From Macropodus opercularis (taxonomy: Eukaryota > Chordata > Actinopteri > Anabantiformes > Osphronemidae): 64,000 nucleotides of DNA. A program made the translations under genes and the position numbers. This document shows positions 50,363-64,000 of this stretch, one piece after another. Where the stretch lies: NCBI GenBank assembly GCA_030770545.1, contig CM061097.1:16510501-16574500 (forward strand). The letters run 5' to 3'. The notes under the pieces are model-generated. The model did no database searches. It saw nothing but the letters and a program-made list of their open reading frames with translations, and was not told the DNA's origin. Each line of letters begins with the position of its first letter. Within the stretch, counting starts at the first letter, position 1.

Positions 50363-51436
50363 CACACCACCACACTCTAGAACACTATGGAACACCACCA
50401 CACTCTAGAATACTATGGAACACCACCACACTCTAGAATACTATGGAACACTACAACACTGTAGAATACTATGGAACACTACAACACTCTAGAACACTAT
50501 GGAACACCACCACACTGTAGAATACTATGGAACACTACAACACTCTAGAATACTATGGAACACTACAACACTGTAGAATACTATGGAACACTACAACACT
50601 GTAGAATACTATGGAACACTACAACACTGTAGAATACTATGGAACACTACAACACTGTAGAATACTATGGAACACTACAACACTGTAGAATACTATGGAA
50701 CACTACAACACTCTAGAATACTATGGAACACTACAACACTGTAGAATACTATGGAACACTACAACACTGTAGAACACTATGGAACACTACAACACTCTAG
50801 AATACTATGGAACACTACAACACTGTAGAATACTATGGAACACCACCACACTCTAGAATACTATGGAACACTACAACACTCTAGAATACTATGGAACACT
50901 ACAACACTGTAGAATACTATGGAACACTACAACACTCTAGAATACTATGGAACACTACAACACTCTAGAATACTATGGAACACTACAACACTCTAGAATA
51001 CTATGGAACACTACAACACTGTAGAATACTATGGAACACCACCACACTCTAGAATACTATGGAACACTACAACACTCTAGAATACTATGGAACACTACAA
51101 CACTGTAGAATACTATGGAACACTACAACACTCTAGAATACTATGGAACACTACAACACTGTAGAATACTATGGAACACTACAACACTCTAGAATACTAT
51201 GGAACACTACAACACTCTAGAATACTATGGAACACTACAACACTCTAGAATACTATGGAACACTACAACACTGTAGAATACTATGGAACACTACAACACT
51301 GTAGAATACTATGGAACACCACCACACTCTAGAATACTATGGAACACCACCACACTCTAGAATACTATGGAACACTACAACACTGTAGAATACTATGGAA
51401 CACTACAACACTGTAGAATACTATGGAACACCACCA
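50363..51436 (+). repeat. Left arm: simple 28-bp units
   Basis: Nearly regular 28-bp periodicity in which units differ mainly at one base (CTCTAG or CTGTAG). Units carrying CCACCAC in place of CTACAAC are concentrated at the very edge and near 50840, 51035 and 51315-51430, and are absent from the inner array. No longer-range period was seen here. Confidence 0.9.
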
Positions 51437-53180
51437 CACTCTAGAATACTATGGAACACTACAACACTCTAGAATACTATGGAACACTATGGAACACTAC
51501 AACACTGTAGAATACTATGGAACACTACAACACTCTAGAATACTATGGAACACTATGGAACACTACAACACTGTAGAACACTATGGAACACTACAACACT
51601 CTAGAATACTATGGAACACTACAACACTGTAGAATACTATGGAACACTACAACACTGTAGAATACTATGGAACACTACAACACTGTAGAATACTATGGAA
51701 CACTACAACACTCTAGAATACTATGGAACACTACAACACTCTAGAATACTATGGAACACTATGGAACACTACAACACTGTAGAACACTATGGAACACTAC
51801 AACACTCTAGAACACTATGGAACACTACAACACTGTAGAATACTATGGAACACTATGGAACACTACAACACTCTAGAATACTATGGAACACTACAACACT
51901 GTAGAACACTATGGAACACTACAACACTCTAGAATACTATGGAACACTACAACACTGTAGAACACTATGGAACACTACAACACTCTAGGATACTATGGAA
52001 CACTACAACACTCTAGAATACTATGGAACACTACAACACTCTAGAATACTATGGAACACTACAACACTGTAGAATACTATGGAACACTACAACACTCTAG
52101 AATACTATGGAACACTACAACACTCTAGAATACTATGGAACACTATGGAACACTACAACACTGTAGAATACTATGGAACACTATGGAACACTACAACACT
52201 GTAGAACACTATGGAACACTACAACACTCTAGAATACTATGGAACACTACAACACTGTAGAATACTATGGAACACTACAACACTCTAGAATACTATGGAA
52301 CACTACAACACTCTAGAATACTATGGAACACTACAACACTCTAGAATACTATGGAACACTATGGAACACTACAACACTGTAGAATACTATGGAACACTAC
52401 AACACTCTAGAATACTATGGAACACTATGGAACACTACAACACTGTAGAACACTATGGAACACTACAACACTCTAGAATACTATGGAACACTACAACACT
52501 GTAGAATACTATGGAACACTACAACACTGTAGAATACTATGGAACACTACAACACTGTAGAATACTATGGAACACTACAACACTCTAGAATACTATGGAA
52601 CACTACAACACTCTAGAATACTATGGAACACTATGGAACACTACAACACTGTAGAACACTATGGAACACTACAACACTCTAGAACACTATGGAACACTAC
52701 AACACTGTAGAATACTATGGAACACTATGGAACACTACAACACTCTAGAATACTATGGAACACTACAACACTGTAGAACACTATGGAACACTACAACACT
52801 CTAGAATACTATGGAACACTACAACACTGTAGAACACTATGGAACACTACAACACTCTAGGATACTATGGAACACTACAACACTCTAGAATACTATGGAA
52901 CACTACAACACTCTAGAATACTATGGAACACTACAACACTGTAGAATACTATGGAACACTACAACACTCTAGAATACTATGGAACACTACAACACTCTAG
53001 AATACTATGGAACACTATGGAACACTACAACACTGTAGAATACTATGGAACACTATGGAACACTACAACACTGTAGAACACTATGGAACACTACAACACT
53101 CTAGAATACTATGGAACACTACAACACTGTAGAATACTATGGAACACTACAACACTCTAGAATACTATGGAACACTACAA
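51437..53180 (+). repeat. 872-bp tandem duplication within the array
   Basis: About 51437-52308 repeats as 52309-53180 with an offset of 872 bp. Marker: the rare CTCTAGGATACT variant at about 51985 recurs at about 52857. 872 bp would fit 29 units of 28 bp plus six extra 10-bp CTATGGAACA insertions. Confidence 0.88.
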
Positions 53181-56001
53181 CACTCTAGAATACTATGGAA
53201 CACCACAACACTCTAGAATACTATGGAACACTGCAACACTCTAGAATACTATGGAACACCACAACACTCTAGAACACTATGGAACACTACAACACTATAG
53301 GACACCACAACACTCTAGAACACTATGGAACACCACAACACTATGGAACACTACAACACTATAGGACACCACAACACTCTAGAACACTATGGAACACCAC
53401 AACACTCTAGAATACTATGGGACAATACAACAGTGTAGAACACTATGGAACACCACAACACTCTAGAACACTATGCAACACTATGGAACACTACAACACT
53501 CTAGAATACTATGGAACACCACAACACTCTAGAACACTATGGAACACTACAACACTCTAGAACACTATGGAACACTACAACACTATAGAACACTATGGAA
53601 CACTACAACACTATAGGACACCACAACACTCTAGAACACTATGGAACACCACAACACTCTAGAATACTATGGGACAATACAACAGTGTAGAACACTATGG
53701 AACACCACGACACTCTAGAACACTATGCAACACTACAACACTCTAGAATACTATGGAACACTACAACACTCTAGAATACTATGGAACACTATGGAACACT
53801 ACAACACTGTAGAACACTATGGAACACTACAACACTGTAGAATACTATGGAACACTATGGAACACTACAACACTGTAGAACACTATGGAACACTACAACA
53901 CTCTAGAATACTATGGAACACTACAACACTGTAGAATACTATGGAACACTACAACACTCTAGAATACTATGGAACACTACAACACTCTAGAATACTATGG
54001 AACACCACAACACTCTAGAATACTATGGAACACTGCAACACTCTAGAATACTATGGAACACCACAACACTCTAGAACACTATGGAACACTACAACACTAT
54101 AGGACACCACAACACTCTAGAACACTATGGAACACCACAACACTATGGAACACTACAACACTATAGGACACCACAACACTCTAGAACACTATGGAACACC
54201 ACAACACTCTAGAATACTATGGGACAATACAACAGTGTAGAACACTATGGAACACCACAACACTCTAGAACACTATGCAACACTATGGAACACTACAACA
54301 CTCTAGAATACTATGGAACACCACAACACTCTAGAACACTATGGAACACTACAACACTCTAGAACACTATGGAACACTACAACACTATAGAACACTATGG
54401 AACACTACAACACTATAGGACACCACAACACTCTAGAACACTATGGAACACCACAACACTCTAGAATACTATGGGACAATACAACAGTGTAGAACACTAT
54501 GGAACACCACGACACTCTAGAACACTATGCAACACTATGGAACACTACAACACTCTAGAACACTATGGAACACTACAACACTGTAGAACACTATGGCACA
54601 CTACAACACTCTAGAATACTATGGAACACTACAACACTCTAGAATACTATGGAACACTACAACACTCTAGAACACTACAACACTCTAGAACACTATGGAA
54701 CACTACAACACTATAGGACACCACAACACTCTAGAACACTATGGAACACCACAACACTATGGAACACTACAACACTATAGGACACCACAACACTCTAGAA
54801 CACTATGGAACACCACAACACTCTGGAATACTATGGGACAATACAACAGTGTAGAACACTATGGAACACCACAACACTCTAGAACACTATGGAACACTAC
54901 AACACTCTAGAACACTATGCAACACTATGGAACACTACAACACTATAGAACACCACAACACTCTAGAACACTATAGGACACCACAACACTCTAGAACACT
55001 ATGGAACACCACAACACTCTAGAATACTATGGGACAATACAACAGTGTAGAACACTATGGAACACCACAACACTCTAGAACACTATGCAACACTATGGAA
55101 CACTACAACACTCTAGAATACTATGGAACACCACAACACTCTAGAACACTATGGAACACTACAACACTCTAGAACACTATGGAACACTACAACACTATGG
55201 AACACTACAACACTATAGGACACCACAACACTCTAGAACACTATGGAACACCACAACACTCTAGAATACTATGGGACAATACAACAGTGTAGAACACTAT
55301 GGAACACCACGACACTCTAGAACACTATGCAACACTACAACACTCTAGAATACTATGGAACACTACAACACTCTAGAATACTATGGAACACTATGGAACA
55401 CTACAACACTGTAGAACACTATGGAACACTACAACACTGTAGAATACTATGGAACACTATGGAACACTACAACACTGTAGAACACTATGGAACACTACAA
55501 CACTCTAGAATACTATGGAACACTACAACACTGTAGAATACTATGGAACACTACAACACTCTAGAATACTATGGAACACTACAACACTCTAGAATACTAT
55601 GGTACACCACAACACTCTAGAATACTATGGAACACTGCAACACTCTAGAATACTATGGAACACCACAACACTCTAGAACACTATGGAACACTACAACACT
55701 ATAGGACACCACAACACTCTAGAACACTATGGAACACCAAAACACTATGGAACACTCTAGAACACTATAGGACACCACAACACTCTAGAACACTATGGAA
55801 CACCACAACACTCTAGAATACTATGGGACAATACAACAGTGTAGAACACTATGGAACACCACAACACTCTAGAACACTATGCAACACTATGGAACACTAC
55901 AACACTCTAGAATACTATGGAACACCACAACACTCTAGAACACTATGGAACACTACAACACTCTAGAACACTATGGAACACTACAACACTATAGGACACC
56001 A
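52400..56001 (+). repeat. 3,602-bp higher-order repeat, copy 1
   Basis: First of three tandem copies. Offsets of exactly 3,602 bp link rare markers: AGGATACT at 52859 and 56461, and the GGTACACC variant at 55601 and 59203. Inside the copy, a block starting near 53200 recurs with an offset of 1,602 bp, so the 3,602-bp unit is itself a partial duplication. The left boundary is set where the 3,602 offset stops matching, close to 52400. Confidence 0.9.
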
Positions 56002-59000
56002 CAACACTCTAGAACACTATGGAACACTATGGAACACTACAACACTGTAGAACACTATGGAACACTACAACACTCTAGAATACTATGGAACACTACAACA
56101 CTGTAGAATACTATGGAACACTACAACACTGTAGAATACTATGGAACACTACAACACTGTAGAATACTATGGAACACTACAACACTCTAGAATACTATGG
56201 AACACTACAACACTCTAGAATACTATGGAACACTATGGAACACTACAACACTGTAGAACACTATGGAACACTACAACACTCTAGAACACTATGGAACACT
56301 ACAACACTGTAGAATACTATGGAACACTATGGAACACTACAACACTCTAGAATACTATGGAACACTACAACACTGTAGAACACTATGGAACACTACAACA
56401 CTCTAGAATACTATGGAACACTACAACACTGTAGAACACTATGGAACACTACAACACTCTAGGATACTATGGAACACTACAACACTCTAGAATACTATGG
56501 AACACTACAACACTCTAGAATACTATGGAACACTACAACACTGTAGAATACTATGGAACACTACAACACTCTAGAATACTATGGAACACTACAACACTCT
56601 AGAATACTATGGAACACTATGGAACACTACAACACTGTAGAATACTATGGAACACTATGGAACACTACAACACTGTAGAACACTATGGAACACTACAACA
56701 CTCTAGAATACTATGGAACACTACAACACTGTAGAATACTATGGAACACTACAACACTCTAGAATACTATGGAACACTACAACACTCTAGAATACTATGG
56801 AACACCACAACACTCTAGAATACTATGGAACACTGCAACACTCTAGAATACTATGGAACACCACAACACTCTAGAACACTATGGAACACTACAACACTAT
56901 AGGACACCACAACACTCTAGAACACTATGGAACACCACAACACTATGGAACACTACAACACTATAGGACACCACAACACTCTAGAACACTATGGAACACC
57001 ACAACACTCTAGAATACTATGGGACAATACAACAGTGTAGAACACTATGGAACACCACAACACTCTAGAACACTATGCAACACTATGGAACACTACAACA
57101 CTCTAGAATACTATGGAACACCACAACACTCTAGAACACTATGGAACACTACAACACTCTAGAACACTATGGAACACTACAACACTATAGAACACTATGG
57201 AACACTACAACACTATAGGACACCACAACACTCTAGAACACTATGGAACACCACAACACTCTAGAATACTATGGGACAATACAACAGTGTAGAACACTAT
57301 GGAACACCACGACACTCTAGAACACTATGCAACACTACAACACTCTAGAATACTATGGAACACTACAACACTCTAGAATACTATGGAACACTATGGAACA
57401 CTACAACACTGTAGAACACTATGGAACACTACAACACTGTAGAATACTATGGAACACTATGGAACACTACAACACTGTAGAACACTATGGAACACTACAA
57501 CACTCTAGAATACTATGGAACACTACAACACTGTAGAATACTATGGAACACTACAACACTCTAGAATACTATGGAACACTACAACACTCTAGAATACTAT
57601 GGAACACCACAACACTCTAGAATACTATGGAACACTGCAACACTCTAGAATACTATGGAACACCACAACACTCTAGAACACTATGGAACACTACAACACT
57701 ATAGGACACCACAACACTCTAGAACACTATGGAACACCACAACACTATGGAACACTACAACACTATAGGACACCACAACACTCTAGAACACTATGGAACA
57801 CCACAACACTCTAGAATACTATGGGACAATACAACAGTGTAGAACACTATGGAACACCACAACACTCTAGAACACTATGCAACACTATGGAACACTACAA
57901 CACTCTAGAATACTATGGAACACCACAACACTCTAGAACACTATGGAACACTACAACACTCTAGAACACTATGGAACACTACAACACTATAGAACACTAT
58001 GGAACACTACAACACTATAGGACACCACAACACTCTAGAACACTATGGAACACCACAACACTCTAGAATACTATGGGACAATACAACAGTGTAGAACACT
58101 ATGGAACACCACGACACTCTAGAACACTATGCAACACTATGGAACACTACAACACTCTAGAACACTATGGAACACTACAACACTGTAGAACACTATGGCA
58201 CACTACAACACTCTAGAATACTATGGAACACTACAACACTCTAGAATACTATGGAACACTACAACACTCTAGAACACTACAACACTCTAGAACACTATGG
58301 AACACTACAACACTATAGGACACCACAACACTCTAGAACACTATGGAACACCACAACACTATGGAACACTACAACACTATAGGACACCACAACACTCTAG
58401 AACACTATGGAACACCACAACACTCTGGAATACTATGGGACAATACAACAGTGTAGAACACTATGGAACACCACAACACTCTAGAACACTATGGAACACT
58501 ACAACACTCTAGAACACTATGCAACACTATGGAACACTACAACACTATAGAACACCACAACACTCTAGAACACTATAGGACACCACAACACTCTAGAACA
58601 CTATGGAACACCACAACACTCTAGAATACTATGGGACAATACAACAGTGTAGAACACTATGGAACACCACAACACTCTAGAACACTATGCAACACTATGG
58701 AACACTACAACACTCTAGAATACTATGGAACACCACAACACTCTAGAACACTATGGAACACTACAACACTCTAGAACACTATGGAACACTACAACACTAT
58801 GGAACACTACAACACTATAGGACACCACAACACTCTAGAACACTATGGAACACCACAACACTCTAGAATACTATGGGACAATACAACAGTGTAGAACACT
58901 ATGGAACACCACGACACTCTAGAACACTATGCAACACTACAACACTCTAGAATACTATGGAACACTACAACACTCTAGAATACTATGGAACACTATGGAA

Positions 59001-59603
59001 CACTACAACACTGTAGAACACTATGGAACACTACAACACTGTAGAATACTATGGAACACTATGGAACACTACAACACTGTAGAACACTATGGAACACTAC
59101 AACACTCTAGAATACTATGGAACACTACAACACTGTAGAATACTATGGAACACTACAACACTCTAGAATACTATGGAACACTACAACACTCTAGAATACT
59201 ATGGTACACCACAACACTCTAGAATACTATGGAACACTGCAACACTCTAGAATACTATGGAACACCACAACACTCTAGAACACTATGGAACACTACAACA
59301 CTATAGGACACCACAACACTCTAGAACACTATGGAACACCAAAACACTATGGAACACTCTAGAACACTATAGGACACCACAACACTCTAGAACACTATGG
59401 AACACCACAACACTCTAGAATACTATGGGACAATACAACAGTGTAGAACACTATGGAACACCACAACACTCTAGAACACTATGCAACACTATGGAACACT
59501 ACAACACTCTAGAATACTATGGAACACCACAACACTCTAGAACACTATGGAACACTACAACACTCTAGAACACTATGGAACACTACAACACTATAGGACA
59601 CCA
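56002..59603 (+). repeat. 3,602-bp higher-order repeat, copy 2
   Basis: Appears identical or nearly so to copies 1 and 3 wherever compared, including rare variants such as the GGAACACCAAAAC segment (55731 in copy 1, 59333 here). Identity this high between several-kb tandem copies means very recent amplification or homogenisation, or an assembly duplication. Confidence 0.9.
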
Positions 59604-62600
59604 CAACACTCTAGAACACTATGGAACACTATGGAACACTACAACACTGTAGAACACTATGGAACACTACAACACTCTAGAATACTATGGAACACTACAA
59701 CACTGTAGAATACTATGGAACACTACAACACTGTAGAATACTATGGAACACTACAACACTGTAGAATACTATGGAACACTACAACACTCTAGAATACTAT
59801 GGAACACTACAACACTCTAGAATACTATGGAACACTATGGAACACTACAACACTGTAGAACACTATGGAACACTACAACACTCTAGAACACTATGGAACA
59901 CTACAACACTGTAGAATACTATGGAACACTATGGAACACTACAACACTCTAGAATACTATGGAACACTACAACACTGTAGAACACTATGGAACACTACAA
60001 CACTCTAGAATACTATGGAACACTACAACACTGTAGAACACTATGGAACACTACAACACTCTAGGATACTATGGAACACTACAACACTCTAGAATACTAT
60101 GGAACACTACAACACTCTAGAATACTATGGAACACTACAACACTGTAGAATACTATGGAACACTACAACACTCTAGAATACTATGGAACACTACAACACT
60201 CTAGAATACTATGGAACACTATGGAACACTACAACACTGTAGAATACTATGGAACACTATGGAACACTACAACACTGTAGAACACTATGGAACACTACAA
60301 CACTCTAGAATACTATGGAACACTACAACACTGTAGAATACTATGGAACACTACAACACTCTAGAATACTATGGAACACTACAACACTCTAGAATACTAT
60401 GGAACACCACAACACTCTAGAATACTATGGAACACTGCAACACTCTAGAATACTATGGAACACCACAACACTCTAGAACACTATGGAACACTACAACACT
60501 ATAGGACACCACAACACTCTAGAACACTATGGAACACCACAACACTATGGAACACTACAACACTATAGGACACCACAACACTCTAGAACACTATGGAACA
60601 CCACAACACTCTAGAATACTATGGGACAATACAACAGTGTAGAACACTATGGAACACCACAACACTCTAGAACACTATGCAACACTATGGAACACTACAA
60701 CACTCTAGAATACTATGGAACACCACAACACTCTAGAACACTATGGAACACTACAACACTCTAGAACACTATGGAACACTACAACACTATAGAACACTAT
60801 GGAACACTACAACACTATAGGACACCACAACACTCTAGAACACTATGGAACACCACAACACTCTAGAATACTATGGGACAATACAACAGTGTAGAACACT
60901 ATGGAACACCACGACACTCTAGAACACTATGCAACACTACAACACTCTAGAATACTATGGAACACTACAACACTCTAGAATACTATGGAACACTATGGAA
61001 CACTACAACACTGTAGAACACTATGGAACACTACAACACTGTAGAATACTATGGAACACTATGGAACACTACAACACTGTAGAACACTATGGAACACTAC
61101 AACACTCTAGAATACTATGGAACACTACAACACTGTAGAATACTATGGAACACTACAACACTCTAGAATACTATGGAACACTACAACACTCTAGAATACT
61201 ATGGAACACCACAACACTCTAGAATACTATGGAACACTGCAACACTCTAGAATACTATGGAACACCACAACACTCTAGAACACTATGGAACACTACAACA
61301 CTATAGGACACCACAACACTCTAGAACACTATGGAACACCACAACACTATGGAACACTACAACACTATAGGACACCACAACACTCTAGAACACTATGGAA
61401 CACCACAACACTCTAGAATACTATGGGACAATACAACAGTGTAGAACACTATGGAACACCACAACACTCTAGAACACTATGCAACACTATGGAACACTAC
61501 AACACTCTAGAATACTATGGAACACCACAACACTCTAGAACACTATGGAACACTACAACACTCTAGAACACTATGGAACACTACAACACTATAGAACACT
61601 ATGGAACACTACAACACTATAGGACACCACAACACTCTAGAACACTATGGAACACCACAACACTCTAGAATACTATGGGACAATACAACAGTGTAGAACA
61701 CTATGGAACACCACGACACTCTAGAACACTATGCAACACTATGGAACACTACAACACTCTAGAACACTATGGAACACTACAACACTGTAGAACACTATGG
61801 CACACTACAACACTCTAGAATACTATGGAACACTACAACACTCTAGAATACTATGGAACACTACAACACTCTAGAACACTACAACACTCTAGAACACTAT
61901 GGAACACTACAACACTATAGGACACCACAACACTCTAGAACACTATGGAACACCACAACACTATGGAACACTACAACACTATAGGACACCACAACACTCT
62001 AGAACACTATGGAACACCACAACACTCTGGAATACTATGGGACAATACAACAGTGTAGAACACTATGGAACACCACAACACTCTAGAACACTATGGAACA
62101 CTACAACACTCTAGAACACTATGCAACACTATGGAACACTACAACACTATAGAACACCACAACACTCTAGAACACTATAGGACACCACAACACTCTAGAA
62201 CACTATGGAACACCACAACACTCTAGAATACTATGGGACAATACAACAGTGTAGAACACTATGGAACACCACAACACTCTAGAACACTATGCAACACTAT
62301 GGAACACTACAACACTCTAGAATACTATGGAACACCACAACACTCTAGAACACTATGGAACACTACAACACTCTAGAACACTATGGAACACTACAACACT
62401 ATGGAACACTACAACACTATAGGACACCACAACACTCTAGAACACTATGGAACACCACAACACTCTAGAATACTATGGGACAATACAACAGTGTAGAACA
62501 CTATGGAACACCACGACACTCTAGAACACTATGCAACACTACAACACTCTAGAATACTATGGAACACTACAACACTCTAGAATACTATGGAACACTATGG

Positions 62601-63205
62601 AACACTACAACACTGTAGAACACTATGGAACACTACAACACTGTAGAATACTATGGAACACTATGGAACACTACAACACTGTAGAACACTATGGAACACT
62701 ACAACACTCTAGAATACTATGGAACACTACAACACTGTAGAATACTATGGAACACTACAACACTCTAGAATACTATGGAACACTACAACACTCTAGAATA
62801 CTATGGTACACCACAACACTCTAGAATACTATGGAACACTGCAACACTCTAGAATACTATGGAACACCACAACACTCTAGAACACTATGGAACACTACAA
62901 CACTATAGGACACCACAACACTCTAGAACACTATGGAACACCAAAACACTATGGAACACTCTAGAACACTATAGGACACCACAACACTCTAGAACACTAT
63001 GGAACACCACAACACTCTAGAATACTATGGGACAATACAACAGTGTAGAACACTATGGAACACCACAACACTCTAGAACACTATGCAACACTATGGAACA
63101 CTACAACACTCTAGAATACTATGGAACACCACAACACTCTAGAACACTATGGAACACTACAACACTCTAGAACACTATGGAACACTACAACACTATAGGA
63201 CACCA
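59604..63205 (+). repeat. 3,602-bp higher-order repeat, copy 3
   Basis: Markers continue in step (AGGATACT at 60063, GGTACACC at 62805). The 3,602-bp register ends near 63205-63233, after which the array matches an internal part of the unit at an offset of 1,576 bp instead. Confidence 0.88.
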
Positions 63206-64000
63206 CAACACTCTAGAACACTATGGAACACCACAACACTCTAGAATACTATGGGACAATACAACAGTGTAGAACACTATGGAACACCACGACACTCTAG
63301 AACACTATGCAACACTATGGAACACTACAACACTCTAGAACACTATGGAACACTACAACACTGTAGAACACTATGGCACACTACAACACTCTAGAATACT
63401 ATGGAACACTACAACACTCTAGAATACTATGGAACACTACAACACTCTAGAACACTACAACACTCTAGAACACTATGGAACACTACAACACTATAGGACA
63501 CCACAACACTCTAGAACACTATGGAACACCACAACACTATGGAACACTACAACACTATAGGACACCACAACACTCTAGAACACTATGGAACACCACAACA
63601 CTCTGGAATACTATGGGACAATACAACAGTGTAGAACACTATGGAACACCACAACACTCTAGAACACTATGGAACACTACAACACTCTAGAACACTATGC
63701 AACACTATGGAACACTACAACACTATAGAACACCACAACACTCTAGAACACTATGGAACACCACAACACTCTAGAACACTATAGAACACTACAACACTAT
63801 AGGACACCACAACACTCTAGAACACTATGGAACACCACAACACTATGGAACACTACAACACTATAGGACACCACAACACTCTAGAACACTATGGAACACC
63901 ACAACACTCTGGAATACTATGGGACAATACAACAGTGTAGAACACTATGGAACACCACAACACTCTAGAACACTATGGAACACTACAACACTCTAGAACA
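63206..64000 (+). repeat. Right-edge rearranged part with 306-bp duplication
   Basis: From about 63206 to 63745 the sequence equals the part 1,576 bp earlier. Then 63475-63780 is repeated from 63781 with an offset of 306 bp, cut by the window end. This marks a junction where the higher-order register changed. Confidence 0.85.

Larger units (their letters stand above)
50363..64000 (+). repeat. 28-bp tandem satellite array (at least 13.6 kb)
   Basis: From about 50363 to the window edge the sequence is an unbroken tandem array with a 28-bp unit, and it runs off the right end. The unit consists of three related sub-motifs, AACACTAC, AACACTCTAG and AATACTATGG, suggesting growth from an older 8-10 bp repeat. 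The main variants are CTCTAG versus CTGTAG, AATACT versus AACACT, CTACAAC versus CCACAAC, and CTATAGGACA. The plus strand is A- and C-rich and G-poor (A12 T6 C7 G3 per unit) and nearly free of CpG. No sequence other than the satellite interrupts it. Short frames inside are repeat artefacts. Function is unknown; pericentromeric, subtelomeric or interstitial satellite are all possible. Confidence 0.98.

Noticed and set aside
51423..63690. Twelve regularly spaced open frames of 69-71 codons in the satellite, encoding Tyr/His/Asn/Thr-rich repeats
   Set aside because: They follow from the 28-bp unit, whose length is one more than a multiple of three so each unit rotates the frame. The 10-bp insertions skip the frame that contains TAG. 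Spacing equals the higher-order repeat and there is no start context, splice site or domain.
50363..64000. CRISPR array
   Set aside because: The repeats are contiguous without unique spacers, the whole unit is repeated, and the surrounding DNA is vertebrate-like.

Overview
This window looks like vertebrate nuclear DNA, most likely from a ray-finned (teleost) fish. The reasons are dense CA/GT and CT/GA microsatellites, a decayed Tc1-like DNA transposon of a type common in fish, a 5'-truncated LINE with an L2/Rex1-like reverse transcriptase, short 3'-tail fragments of another fish-type retroelement ending in (ATGG)n, and no bacterial-style gene organisation. I found no protein-coding exon I would defend. 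The open frames in the window are short, scattered and mostly driven by low-complexity sequence. The species and the neighbouring gene cannot be named from the sequence alone.

Layout. Positions 1 to about 30,250 are single-copy-looking non-coding DNA with microsatellites, long G-runs, a small CpG cluster (about 5565-5715) and several stretches that read like conserved regulatory elements: moderate GC, no simple repeats, and homeodomain, TALE and POU-type words. The hexamer TGACAG/CTGTCA appears several times more often than chance across this part. The region could be an intergenic desert or a giant intron of a developmental gene, but that is inference. From 30,258 to 31,428 lies a complete-ended but internally deleted Tc1-like element with matching 38-bp terminal inverted repeats and TA flanks. 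A degenerate LINE on the minus strand fills about 33,655-35,375. A second fragment of the same 3' end lies in the opposite orientation at about 36,130-36,375, with unassigned sequence between them. From 36,400 to 50,360 there is more non-coding DNA with regulatory-looking stretches, a tRNA-like SINE fragment (about 39,985), a pure (GT)34 tract (40,911), two strong CTCF-type motifs in divergent orientation (42,064 and 48,563) and two retroelement tails (43,899 and 48,603).

From about 50,363 to the right edge the window is one uninterrupted tandem satellite, at least 13.6 kb long and continuing beyond 64,000. Its 28-bp unit is itself made of three related sub-motifs of 8-10 bp. The array is organised at several nested scales: a 28-bp unit, 10-bp partial-unit insertions, an 872-bp tandem duplication, a 306-bp duplication at the right edge, and a 3,602-bp higher-order repeat present three times in tandem, with marker variants recurring at exactly 3,602 bp. 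This higher-order organisation is the most unusual thing in the window.

Limits: everything here comes from reading the sequence. No alignments or searches were run, so conserved-element and motif calls are hypotheses, and repeat-family names are from memory of the families.
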